Positions 18,132 to 26,310 of a stretch of 64,000 nucleotides of DNA are shown piece after piece. The notes beneath the pieces were generated by a model that worked only from the letters and a program-made list of their open reading frames with translations, did not search any database and was not told where the DNA came from. How positions within the stretch are numbered: position 1 is the stretch's first letter; every line of letters starts with the position of its first letter. Source of the stretch: Pseudomonas sp. H1h (GTDB lineage: Bacteria > Pseudomonadota > Gammaproteobacteria > Pseudomonadales > Pseudomonadaceae); assembly GCF_000633255.1 (NCBI RefSeq), contig NZ_AYMJ01000002.1:1-64000 (forward strand), given 5' to 3'. The translations under genes were made by a program, and so were the position numbers.

Positions 18132-18944
18132 TTACTCGTGCGCCTGATAGACCGGGTCTGTGGCCTGAAGTTGCCGCAGCCTGCCCAACGGATCCTGCCG
18201 GTAGAAAAGCTTCAGTTGCAAGTAGACCTGTGAATAAGCCTCGTACAGCAGATCCGGGGCGCTGAAGAAGTATTCGCTGGTGACTGCGAAGAACTCGGCA
18301 GGGTTTTCGGCGGCGTATGGGTCGATGGCGGTTTCGGCATCGGGATGGCGGTCGAGCTGGCGGTTGAGGTCATCGTAGGCGTGCTGCATGACCTCGGCCC
18401 AGTCGCTGACGCGCATGTCGGCGTGCAGTGGCGGCAGGCCGTTGGCGTCGCCGTTGAGCATGTCGAGTTTGTGCGCCAGTTCGTGGATCACCAGGTTGTA
18501 GCCTTCCCAGCCACCGCTGGCCATTACGCCTGGCCAGGCAAGGATGATCGGCCCCTGTTGCCAGGCTTCGCCGCTGTGTTCGCCGTCCCACTCGTGCTCG
18601 ACCCCGCTGGCATCGCGATGGCGTTGCGGGCTGAGGAAGTCATCGGGGTAGAGGATGATTTCGTGAAAGCCCTGATACCAGTTCAAGTCGCCCAGATTGA
18701 GCAGGGGCAACTGGGCCTGTGCGGCGAGCAGCAGGCGTTGCTCCTGATGCAGTTCGACGCCGGGCAGGGCGGTCAGGTGTTTGTCTTCGAGAAACAGCAC
18801 GCAGGCTTCACGCAGCCACTGGTCCTCGGCGGCGCTGATGCCATCGAGGAAGCTCAGGTGGTGGCGCACCCGTTGCCACAGGTCGTCGGCAATCGGGTGT
18901 CTGGCCAGAATGCGCCGGCGACGCCAGGCGCTCAGTGACCACAT
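18132..18944 (-). CDS. mtfA: MtfA-family zinc metallopeptidase (M90)
   Basis: A 270-residue cytosolic protein of the MtfA/YeeI family. The catalytic HELAHKLD (H154, E155, H158) sits after GGWEGYNLV; downstream are a [14 protein letters not shown] segment, carrying the third ligand region, and [11 protein letters not shown]. In E. coli MtfA binds the Mlc repressor and has aminopeptidase activity; whether that partner exists in Pseudomonas is uncertain. The start at 18944 lies four bases after the DedA stop codon, so the two form a transcription unit. Confidence 0.9.
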   Translation of the reverse strand: MWSLSAWRRRRILARHPIADDLWQRVRHHLSFLDGISAAEDQWLREACVLFLEDKHLTALPGVELHQEQRLLLAAQAQLPLLNLGDLNWYQGFHEIILYPDDFLSPQRHRDASGVEHEWDGEHSGEAWQQGPIILAWPGVMASGGWEGYNLVIHELAHKLDMLNGDANGLPPLHADMRVSDWAEVMQHAYDDLNRQLDRHPDAETAIDPYAAENPAEFFAVTSEYFFSAPDLLYEAYSQVYLQLKLFYRQDPLGRLRQLQATDPVYQAHE

Positions 18945-18948
18945 CGGC

Positions 18949-19599
18949 TCAGCGGGTTTCGGCTTTGGCGCCGCCGAAACGGCTGCGCACCACACCGATG
19001 ATCATCGGCACCAGCGACAGCAGGATGATACCGACGACCAGCAGCGACAGGTTCTTCTTGATAAATGGCACGTTGCCGAAGAAGTAACCCAGGGTTACCA
19101 GGCCACCGACCCACAGAACGGTGCCGAATACGCTGAAGCCGAAGAAACGCGGGTAGGGCATCCGCGCGACGCCTGCGACGAACGGTGCAAATGTACGGAT
19201 GATTGGCAGGAAACGCGCGAGGGTCACGGTTTTGCCGCCGTGCTTGTCGTAGAAGTCGTGGGTCTGTTGCAGATAGTCGCGGCGGAAGATTTTCGAGTTC
19301 GGGTTGCTGAAGAGTTTTTCGCCCGCCGTTCGTCCGATCACGTAGTTGGTGCTGTCGCCGAGGATGGCCGCGAGCATCAGCAAACCACCCAACAGAACCG
19401 GGTCCATGCCACCACCCGCCGCCACGGCACCGGCGATGAACAACAGCGAATCGCCCGGCAGGAACGGCATCACCACCAGACCGGTTTCACAGAAGATGAC
19501 AGCGAACAGAATCGCGTAGATCCACGGCCCGTAGTTGGTTACCAGCAAATCGAGGTACACGTCGAGATGCAGGATAAGGTCGAGCGGGTTGAAATCCAT
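18949..19599 (-). CDS. DedA-family membrane protein
   Basis: A 216-residue polytopic inner-membrane protein. It carries the DedA/SNARE-associated signatures FCETGLVVMPFLPGDSLLF, GDSTNYVIGRTAGEKLF and FLPIIRTFAPFVAGVARMPYPRF, with the conserved Arg in the amphipathic region. Proteins of this family have been implicated in undecaprenyl-phosphate or phospholipid flipping. Cotranscribed with mtfA. A second DedA domain occurs in this window, fused to a PAP2 phosphatase (35581-36897). Confidence 0.92.
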   Translation of the reverse strand: MDFNPLDLILHLDVYLDLLVTNYGPWIYAILFAVIFCETGLVVMPFLPGDSLLFIAGAVAAGGGMDPVLLGGLLMLAAILGDSTNYVIGRTAGEKLFSNPNSKIFRRDYLQQTHDFYDKHGGKTVTLARFLPIIRTFAPFVAGVARMPYPRFFGFSVFGTVLWVGGLVTLGYFFGNVPFIKKNLSLLVVGIILLSLVPMIIGVVRSRFGGAKAETR

Positions 19600-19786
19600 G
19601 GGGGCACCTGTGGTGGCGGCCCGACTCGGCAGGCCTGTGCGGATGATTCGGGTGTAAGCCTACAGCGGGGTGTAGTTTTTCTTACAAGCCGGAAAGCTCG
19701 GGATTATACGGTCTGGGAGGTGAAAAACGCGTTGGTTTTGTAGCGAGGAATGTCGGGGTGTGAATATTTGTCAGGCAGGGTTAATG

Positions 19787-19814
19787 GTGATGAGGGAGCT
19801 TGCTCCCTCATCAC
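19787..19814. repeat. Perfect hairpin, second repeat family
   Basis: GTGATGAGGGAGC (19787-19799) and GCTCCCTCATCAC (19802-19814) form a 13-bp perfect stem with a tiny loop, just after the acetyltransferase stop codon. The GAGGGAGC-TT-GCTCCCTC core differs from the other REPs in this window. It may serve as a terminator, although no T-run follows. Confidence 0.7.
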
Positions 19815-19828
19815 TGAGGCTTGGGCTA

Positions 19829-20290
19829 TTACAGCTCGTCGCTGATCGGCAGCACGTAGTTCTTGAACTCGGTGTCTTCCTTGAAACCGATCGATTCGTA
19901 AGTTTTCTGCGCCACTTCGTTATCGGCACTGGTGGAGACGCGCATGCGCACGGCCTGGGTTTCCTTGGCCATTTTCTTCGCGGTGCGGATCAGGTTGTCG
20001 GCCACCAGTTGGCGGCGGGCGTCTTCGGCGACATAGATGTCGTTGAGGATCCACACGCGTTTGAGCGACAGCGAGGAAAAGCTTGGATACAACTGGCAGA
20101 AGCCCATCAGCTTCTTGTCGTCATCGTCGGCCAGGGCCAGGTAAATCACCGATTCCTTGCGCCGCAGGCGTTTTTCGAGAAACGCGCGGGAGGAGTCCGG
20201 GTAAGGCAGGGAGCCGTAGAACTCGCGATATTTGACGAACAACGGGGTCAGCAAATCCAGGTGTTCGAGGGTCGCTTGAATAATCCGCAT
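19829..20290 (-). CDS. GNAT-family N-acetyltransferase
   Basis: A 153-residue single-domain GNAT protein. The start at 20290 (MRIIQATLEHLDLL) fits the family; two earlier starts would add six residues. Motif A with the acetyl-CoA loop corresponds to ILNDIYVAEDARRQLVADNLI, in which the usual glycine-rich R/QxxGxG/A is degenerate. The C-terminus has the typical NEVAQKTYESIGF. The substrate is unknown. It stands alone on the minus strand upstream of the eutC end. Confidence 0.88.
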   Translation of the reverse strand: MRIIQATLEHLDLLTPLFVKYREFYGSLPYPDSSRAFLEKRLRRKESVIYLALADDDDKKLMGFCQLYPSFSSLSLKRVWILNDIYVAEDARRQLVADNLIRTAKKMAKETQAVRMRVSTSADNEVAQKTYESIGFKEDTEFKNYVLPISDEL

Positions 20291-20405
20291 GATAGGTCTC
20301 ATCCTCAAGGGGCTGTCTTCAACTGCTCTGACGGCGATGGGAAACCCTGGCGGCCGTGCATCGATCCTGCCTGAAAGCAGCGCAGAAACGCAATGCGGAA
20401 ACGGT

Positions 20406-21239
20406 TCAGGTTGTCGACGGGCCCAGTAGGAAGTTTCCCTTCATATCGGCGCCAGCGTCCGACTCCAGCGTCTGCACCTGTGCTTCGTCCTTCAGATTGA
20501 CCCCTGACAACTGCCGTCGGCAGGCTTCGCGCATCAGGTACAGCAAGCGATGCGCCGCCATGCCGTAACTCAAGCCCTCAAGCCGCACGTTGGAGATGCA
20601 ATTGCGGTACGCATCGGTCAGCCCGATCTTTGGATTGTAGGTGAAATATAAACCGAGGCTATCTGGCGAGCTGAGTCCAGGGCGCTCACCGATCAGCATC
20701 ACGAGCATTTTCGCGCCGAGCAACTGGCCGATTTCGTCACCGACGGCGACCCGACCCTGTTCCACCAGCACGACCGGGGCAATCGACCAGCCGTCGGCGC
20801 TCATCTGCTCCTCAAGGCGAGTCAGAAACGGCAAGGTATGCCGATGCACCGCCAGCGCTGACAGACCGTCCGCGACCACAATCGCCAGATCTACCCCGTC
20901 CGGATGCGCCGCAGCGTAATCACGCAGGTTCTGCGCCGAGTCTTCGCTGAGCTTGCGCCCCAGATCCGGCCGTTGCAGGTAGCTGTTGCGATCGACCGCC
21001 GCGCTGTGCAGCAACAGGCTCTCGCGCCCGCGTTCGCTCAGTTGCGCGCTGAGCCCGGCATGATCGAACGGCAGATGCACCGCATCCCGCGCCTGGGCGT
21101 GGGCGAACTGGAAATCCAGCTGAGCGCTGGTCGGCAGGCTGGTGCCGGTGCGGCCGAGGGCAATGCGCGCCGGGGTCAGGTGGCGCAGCGCCAGCCACGG
21201 GTTTTGCGGGTCGACAGGCGGTTTTTCCATAACACTCAT
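20406..21239 (-). CDS. eutC: Ethanolamine ammonia-lyase small subunit
   Basis: Encodes 277 residues from the ATG at 21239, which overlaps the eutB stop codon (ATGA). With EutB it forms the adenosylcobalamin-dependent lyase that turns ethanolamine into acetaldehyde and ammonia. Family features are [12 protein letters not shown] near the N-terminus, [14 protein letters not shown], the long [11 protein letters not shown] segment and [20 protein letters not shown], which helps bind the cobalamin, then [13 protein letters not shown]. No reactivase gene (eutA) and no microcompartment shell genes are present nearby. Confidence 0.96.
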   Translation of the reverse strand: MSVMEKPPVDPQNPWLALRHLTPARIALGRTGTSLPTSAQLDFQFAHAQARDAVHLPFDHAGLSAQLSERGRESLLLHSAAVDRNSYLQRPDLGRKLSEDSAQNLRDYAAAHPDGVDLAIVVADGLSALAVHRHTLPFLTRLEEQMSADGWSIAPVVLVEQGRVAVGDEIGQLLGAKMLVMLIGERPGLSSPDSLGLYFTYNPKIGLTDAYRNCISNVRLEGLSYGMAAHRLLYLMREACRRQLSGVNLKDEAQVQTLESDAGADMKGNFLLGPSTT

Positions 21240-22630
21240 CCCAGTTGCGCCAGCGCCTGGCGGAAGGCCGGCGGCAGGTTGTTGCCAAAGCGAACCTTGC
21301 CGTCCGCCTGGGTGAAGATGCCCATGTTCGCCAGCCATTGCTCGAATTCCGGCGCCGGTTTCAGGCCGAGGGTCTGGCGCGCGTAGAGCGCGTCGTGGAA
21401 CGAGGTGGTCTGGTAGTTGAGCATGATGTCGTCGGAGCCAGGGATACCCATGATGAAATTGATCCCGGCGACACCCAAGAGAGTCAGCAGGGTGTCCATG
21501 TCATCCTGGTCGGCTTCGGCGTGGTTGGTGTAGCAGATGTCGCAGCCCATCGGTACGCCGAGCAACTTGCCGCAAAAATGGTCTTCGAGGCCGGCGCGGA
21601 TGATCTGTTTGCCGTTGTACAGGTATTCCGGGCCGATGAAGCCGACCACGGTGTTCACCAGAAACGGCTTGAAATGCCGCGCCACGGCATAGGCCCGGGT
21701 TTCGCAGGTCTGCTGGTCGACACCGTGATGGGCGTTGGCCGACAGCGCGCTGCCCTGGCCGGTTTCGAAATACATCAGGTTCTGCCCGAGGGTGCCGCGT
21801 TTGAGGCTCAGTCCCGCGTCATAACCTTCCTGCAATACGTTGAGGTTGATGCCGAAACTGGCGTTGGCCGCTTCGGTACCGGCAATCGACTGAAACACCA
21901 GGTCCATCGGCACACCACGGTTGATCGCTTCGATCGAGGTGGTGACGTGGGTCAGCACGCAGGCCTGGGTCGGGATGTCGTAGCGCTGGATGATCGCGTC
22001 GAGCATCTCCAGCATCGCGCAGATCGAGGCGATGCTGTCGGTGGCCGGGTTGATGCCGATCATTGCGTCGCCATTGCCGTACAGCAGGCCGTCGAGAATG
22101 CTCGCGGCGATACCGGAGGGTTCGTCGGTCGGATGGTTGGGTTGCAGTCGGGTCGACAGGCGCCCGCGCAGGCCGAGGGTGCCACGGAATTGGGTGACCA
22201 CGCGGATCTTCTGCGCCACCAGCACCAGATCCTGCACGCGCATGATCTTCGACACGGCAGCGGCCATTTCCGGGGTCAGACCGGGGGCGAGGTTGCGCAG
22301 GCTGGTTTCGTCGGCTGCATCGCTGAGCAGCCAGTCGCGCAAACCACCGACGGTGAGGTGGCTGACCACGGCAAAGGCTTGCTTGTCGTGGGTGTCGATG
22401 ATCAATCGGGTGACTTCATCGGCTTCGTAGGGAATCAGCGCTTCCTGCAAAAAATGCGTGAGCGGAATGTCGGCCAGCGCCATTTGCGCGGCCACGCGTT
22501 CGCCGTCATTGAGCGCGGCGACGCCGGCCAGGAAGTCCCCGGAGCGCGCCGGGCTGGCCTTGGCCATGACGTCCTTGAGACTGTCGAAGCGATAGGTCTG
22601 GGCGCCGACGGAATGGGCAAATGTGGCCAT
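21236..22630 (-). CDS. eutB: Ethanolamine ammonia-lyase large subunit
   Basis: A 464-residue catalytic TIM-barrel subunit. The start at 22630 ([15 protein letters not shown]) has AGGAGG upstream; the longer frame up to 22759 is a translated REP element. Recognisable segments are [21 protein letters not shown]-like residues around 145-165, [35 protein letters not shown] and [26 protein letters not shown]. Works with EutC, Eat and ExaC to use ethanolamine as a nitrogen and carbon source. It needs B12; a BtuB-like receptor lies 18 kb away but no direct link is shown. Confidence 0.97.
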   Translation of the reverse strand: MATFAHSVGAQTYRFDSLKDVMAKASPARSGDFLAGVAALNDGERVAAQMALADIPLTHFLQEALIPYEADEVTRLIIDTHDKQAFAVVSHLTVGGLRDWLLSDAADETSLRNLAPGLTPEMAAAVSKIMRVQDLVLVAQKIRVVTQFRGTLGLRGRLSTRLQPNHPTDEPSGIAASILDGLLYGNGDAMIGINPATDSIASICAMLEMLDAIIQRYDIPTQACVLTHVTTSIEAINRGVPMDLVFQSIAGTEAANASFGINLNVLQEGYDAGLSLKRGTLGQNLMYFETGQGSALSANAHHGVDQQTCETRAYAVARHFKPFLVNTVVGFIGPEYLYNGKQIIRAGLEDHFCGKLLGVPMGCDICYTNHAEADQDDMDTLLTLLGVAGINFIMGIPGSDDIMLNYQTTSFHDALYARQTLGLKPAPEFEQWLANMGIFTQADGKVRFGNNLPPAFRQALAQLG

Positions 22631-22671
22631 GGGGCGGTGTCCTCCTGATTCTGTGGATAACTCGATCCCCT

Positions 22672-22759
22672 GTGGGAGCGGGCTTGCTCGCGAAGGCGTC
22701 GTGTCAGACGACATGGTTGCTGGATGACACACCGCATTCGCGAGCAAGCCCGCTCCCAC
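22672..22759. repeat. REP doublet between eutB and eat
   Basis: Inverted REP elements at 22672-22694 (plus) and 22737-22759 (minus) separate eutB from eat and may modulate relative expression of the permease and the lyase. Confidence 0.85.
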
Positions 22760-22787
22760 ACTGGATCTTCATGCACTTCTATATGGC

Positions 22788-22816
22788 GGGCACCGGGCGT
22801 CGGGCCCGGTGCCGGT
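22788..22816 (-). terminator. GC-rich hairpin after eat
   Basis: GCACCGGGC and its complement GCCCGGTGC form a strong stem a few bases beyond the eat stop codon. No T-run follows, so partial read-through into eutBC is likely. Confidence 0.4.
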
Positions 22817-22820
22817 GCAA

Positions 22821-24191
22821 CTAGATACCTTCGAGCATAGCGTCTGCCGGGGCTTCGGCGCGTTGCTTGGCGGTCAGCTGGAAGTACAGGTAGCCAGCGG
22901 CCATGAAGCCAAGGAACACACAACCGATCAGCGTGTTGAACCACGCCATCGCCACCAGGCACACCACCGCCAGGAACAGCGCAATCGCCGGCACCACCGG
23001 GTAGCCCGGGGCGCGGAAGGTGCGCTCCAGGTTCGGTTCGGTTTTACGCAGTTTGAACAGGCTGAGCATGCTGATGATGTACATCACGATCGCGCCGAAC
23101 ACCGACATAGTGATCATCGCAGCGGTCAGGGTCATGCCCTGCAGATTGACCAGGCCATCGCTGTAGATCGCCGCGATGCCGATCACGCCGCCGGCCAGAA
23201 TCGCCCGGTGCGGGGTCTGGAAACGTGACAGCTTGGCCAGGCTTTTCGGCAGATAACCGGCGCGGGCGAGGGCGAAGAACTGTCGCGAGTAGCCGAGGAT
23301 GATCCCGTGGAAACTCGCCACCAGGCCAAACAGGCCGATCCACACCAGCATGTGCATCCACGAGGAGTTGTTGCCGACCACCGCTTTCATCGCCTGCGGC
23401 AATGGATCGTTGATGTTCGACAGTTGGCGCCAGTCGCCGACGCCACCGGCCATCACCATCACGCCGATGGCGAGGAACACCAGGGTCAGGATGCCGCTGA
23501 CGTACGCCTTGGGGATCGTGCGTTTCGGGTCCTTGGCTTCTTCGGCCGCCATGGCGGCCCCTTCGATGGCAAGGAAGAACCAGATCGCGAACGGGATCGC
23601 CGCGAAGATCCCGGGGATCGAGCCCATGGTGAACTCGTTGGAGCCCGACCAGCCGTTGAGCACGAAGTTGCTGAAGCTGAAGCCCGGTGCGACCACGCCC
23701 ATGAACACCAGCAATTCAGCGACCGCCAGCACGGTGACCACCAGTTCGAAGGTCGCGGCGATGCTGACGCCGAGGATGTTCAGGGTCATGAACACGAAGT
23801 ACGCGCCGACCGCCGCGACCTTCGGATCAAGCTCCGGGTACTGCACGTTGAGGTAGGCGCCGATCGCCATGGCGATCGCCGGTGGTGCAAAAACGAACTC
23901 GATCAGGGTGGCAATGCCGGCGATCAATCCGCCTTTCTCGCCGAAGGCCCGACGGCTGTAGGCAAACGGCCCACCCGCGTGGGGAATCGCGGTGGTCAGT
24001 TCGGTGAAGCTGAAGATGAAGCAGGTGTACATGGTCGCGACCATCAGCGCCGTGACCAGAAACCCGAGGGTGCCCGCAGTGCCCCAGCCGTAACTCCAGC
24101 CGAAGTACTCGCCGGATATCACCAGGCCGACGGCAATGCCCCAGAGGTGCAGGGTGCCGAGTGTGGGTTTGAGCTGTGTGGTGGAAGTCAT
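22821..24191 (-). CDS. eat: Ethanolamine permease (APC superfamily)
   Basis: A 456-residue amino-acid/polyamine-type transporter with about 12 membrane helices, importing ethanolamine. The start at 24191 (MTSTTQLKPTLGTLHLWG) has GAGAGGA eight bases upstream; the longer open frame is REP-derived. Characteristic segments are GLVISGEYFGWSYGWGTAG in helix 1, PHAGGPFAYSRRAFGEKGG and EEAKDPKRTIPKAY. It lies immediately upstream of eutBC and downstream of exaC, with a canonical sigma-54 promoter about 115 bases before its start. Confidence 0.94.
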   Translation of the reverse strand: MTSTTQLKPTLGTLHLWGIAVGLVISGEYFGWSYGWGTAGTLGFLVTALMVATMYTCFIFSFTELTTAIPHAGGPFAYSRRAFGEKGGLIAGIATLIEFVFAPPAIAMAIGAYLNVQYPELDPKVAAVGAYFVFMTLNILGVSIAATFELVVTVLAVAELLVFMGVVAPGFSFSNFVLNGWSGSNEFTMGSIPGIFAAIPFAIWFFLAIEGAAMAAEEAKDPKRTIPKAYVSGILTLVFLAIGVMVMAGGVGDWRQLSNINDPLPQAMKAVVGNNSSWMHMLVWIGLFGLVASFHGIILGYSRQFFALARAGYLPKSLAKLSRFQTPHRAILAGGVIGIAAIYSDGLVNLQGMTLTAAMITMSVFGAIVMYIISMLSLFKLRKTEPNLERTFRAPGYPVVPAIALFLAVVCLVAMAWFNTLIGCVFLGFMAAGYLYFQLTAKQRAEAPADAMLEGI

Positions 24192-24304
24192 AAGTCCTCT
24201 CTGTTTTTTATTGTTCGATCTGTTGGACTTTCGGGTGCAGCGGTTGGGTGGAGGGATGCTGTTCACGCAGCGGCAGTTTTCGGTAAAAACCTGAATGACG
24301 GGTA

Positions 24305-24320
24305 CGCAAGGGCCGTGCCA
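24305..24320 (-). promoter_or_regulatory. Sigma-54 promoter of eat
   Basis: On the minus strand TGGCACGGCCCTTGCG has the exact -24 (TGGCAC) and -12 (TTGC) elements with canonical spacing. Transcription should begin near 24294, giving a leader of about 100 nucleotides. Confidence 0.82.
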
Positions 24321-24359
24321 GAGCGGCCAGGCCTTGTGTGATGTGTCATTGAGGACGCC

Positions 24360-24443
24360 TTCGCGAGCAAGCCCGCTCCCACATTGGATGTCCAACAATG
24401 TGGCCCGAAGCAAGTCCCCTGGGGGAGCGGGCTTGCTCGCGAA
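24360..24443. repeat. REP doublet between exaC and the eat promoter
   Basis: Inverted REPs at 24360-24382 (minus) and 24421-24443 (plus) lie between the exaC stop codon and the eat promoter. Confidence 0.85.
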
Positions 24444-24488
24444 GGCGATTGAACAGGCAACACAGAGTCATCTGTGTTGCCCAGGTTT

Positions 24489-26009
24489 TTAGAAGAAGCC
24501 CAACGGATTGATGTCGTAGCTCACCAGCAGGTTTTTGGTCTGCTGATAGTGATCGAGCATCATCTTGTGGGTTTCACGGCCGACGCCGGACTTCTTGTAC
24601 CCGCCGAACGCGGCATGCGCCGGGTACAGGTGGTAGCAGTTGGTCCACACGCGACCGGCCTTGATCGCGCGGCCCATGCGGTAGGCGCGGTTGATGTCAC
24701 GGGTCCACAGGCCGGCACCAAGGCCGAACTCGGTATCGTTGGCAATCGCCAGGGCTTCGGCTTCGTCCTTGAAGGTGGTGATGCTCACCACCGGGCCAAA
24801 GATTTCTTCCTGGAACACGCGCATCTTGTTGGTGCCCTTGAGCAGGGTCGGCTGGATGTAATACCCGGTCGCCAGATTGCCCTCGAGTTTTTCCACCTTG
24901 CCGCCGGTCAGCAGCTCGGCGCCTTCGCCCTTGGCAATTTCCAGGTACGACAGGATCTTGTCGAATTGCTGCTCGGACGCCTGCGCGCCGACCATGGTGT
25001 CGGTGTCCAGCGGGTCGCCGCGTTTGATCTGCAGGACTTTCTTCATCACCACCTGCATGAATTCGTCGTAGATCGATTCCTGCACCAGTGCGCGGGACGG
25101 GCAGGTGCACACTTCGCCCTGGTTGAAGAACGCCAGCACCAGCCCTTCGGCGGCCTTCTCGATGAAGGTCGGTTCGGCCTGCATGATGTCTTCAAAGAAG
25201 ATGTTCGGCGATTTGCCGCCCAGCTCCACGGTCGATGGAATGATGTTCTCGGCGGCGCATTTCATGATGTGCGAGCCGACCGGGGTCGAGCCGGTGAAAG
25301 CGATCTTGGCGATGCGTTTGCTGGTGGCCAGCGCTTCGCCGGCTTCTTTGCCAAAGCCTTGCACCACGTTGAGCACGCCCGGTGGCAGCAGATCACCGAT
25401 CAGCTCCATCAGCACGCAGATGCCCAGCGGGGTTTGCTCGGCAGGTTTGAGCACCACGCAGTTGCCGGCAGCCAGCGCCGGGGCGAGTTTCCATGCGGCC
25501 ATCAGCAGCGGGAAGTTCCACGGGATGATCTGGCCGACCACGCCCAGCGGTTCATGGATGTGATAGGCCACGGTGTTGCCGTCGATTTCGGCAGCGCTGC
25601 CTTCCTGTGCACGCAGGCAGCCAGCGAAGTAGCGGAAATGGTCGGCGGCCAGCGGGATATCGGCGTTGAGGGTTTCGCGGATGGCTTTGCCGTTGTCCCA
25701 GGTTTCGGTGATCGCCAGCAATTCGAGGTTCTGTTCGATGCGGTCGGCGATTTTCAGCAGGATCAATGAGCGCGCCTGCACCGAGGTCGCGCCCCACGCG
25801 TCGGCAGCGGCGTGGGCGGCGTCCAGTGCCTTGTCGATGTCTTCGGCAGTGGAACGGGGGAATTCGGCAATCGGCTGGCCATTTACTGGCGAGGTATTGG
25901 TGAAGTACTGACCTTTGACAGGCGCGACGAACTCGCCGCCGATGTAGTTACCGTACTTGCTCTTGAACGAGACTTTGGCGCCTTCAGTACCGGGGTGAGC
26001 GTAACGCAT
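24489..26009 (-). CDS. exaC: NAD-dependent acetaldehyde dehydrogenase (ExaC family)
   Basis: A 506-residue aldehyde dehydrogenase. The N-terminus [19 protein letters not shown] is the hallmark of the ExaC/AldB group. Signatures are [30 protein letters not shown], the catalytic glutamate in VELGGKSPN and the nucleophile in [12 protein letters not shown]. In this setting it oxidises the acetaldehyde released by EutBC to acetate. P. aeruginosa has two close homologues, one for ethanol and one beside eat; position points to the ethanolamine one. It has its own sigma-54 promoter and lies divergent from the regulator gene. Confidence 0.92.
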   Translation of the reverse strand: MRYAHPGTEGAKVSFKSKYGNYIGGEFVAPVKGQYFTNTSPVNGQPIAEFPRSTAEDIDKALDAAHAAADAWGATSVQARSLILLKIADRIEQNLELLAITETWDNGKAIRETLNADIPLAADHFRYFAGCLRAQEGSAAEIDGNTVAYHIHEPLGVVGQIIPWNFPLLMAAWKLAPALAAGNCVVLKPAEQTPLGICVLMELIGDLLPPGVLNVVQGFGKEAGEALATSKRIAKIAFTGSTPVGSHIMKCAAENIIPSTVELGGKSPNIFFEDIMQAEPTFIEKAAEGLVLAFFNQGEVCTCPSRALVQESIYDEFMQVVMKKVLQIKRGDPLDTDTMVGAQASEQQFDKILSYLEIAKGEGAELLTGGKVEKLEGNLATGYYIQPTLLKGTNKMRVFQEEIFGPVVSITTFKDEAEALAIANDTEFGLGAGLWTRDINRAYRMGRAIKAGRVWTNCYHLYPAHAAFGGYKKSGVGRETHKMMLDHYQQTKNLLVSYDINPLGFF

Positions 26010-26074
26010 GATGATGTTCTCCTTGGCTTTGTACTTATTAGAGAAACGCGCAAGTGCGCTTGCTATAAGCTTAG

Positions 26075-26090
26075 AGCAAAGGTCGGGCCA
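26075..26090 (-). promoter_or_regulatory. Sigma-54 promoter of exaC
   Basis: On the minus strand TGGCCCGACCTTTGCT matches the -24/-12 consensus with one mismatch (C for A in TGGCAC) and correct spacing; predicted start of transcription is near 26064, about 55 bases from the ATG. Confidence 0.72.
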
Positions 26091-26164
26091 CTGCCGTACA
26101 GGGCAGACAGATCAAGGCCTTGCGTGGTTTTTGTCGGACAGGCGGATTCGCGGCGTGACGGTTT

Positions 26165-26193
26165 CGGTACAGGTCGGGTGACAGTTTGTACCG
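26165..26193. promoter_or_regulatory. Candidate activator site (palindrome) upstream of exaC
   Basis: CGGTACA (26165-26171) and TGTACCG (26187-26193) are perfect inverted arms with a 15-base spacer, about 75-115 bases upstream of the exaC -24 box, where enhancer sites for sigma-54 activators usually lie. The remainder of the 301-base divergent region holds the eatR leader with GGGGAG before its ATG. Confidence 0.45.
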
Positions 26194-26310
26194 CTTCTGG
26201 CACAGCCTGTGACCGAGCGGTCTCGCCAGCATTGCAATGCCGGGGCGGCTGGAGGATGCTGGGCGTCACCTCAGCATTGGGCCACCGAGCCTCGGGGAGA
26301 ATAATAAGAA

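Noticed and set aside
22631-22820. Sigma-54 promoter directly before eutB
   Set aside because: No TGGC-N8-GC pair with right spacing found on the minus strand; region is a REP doublet and a hairpin.
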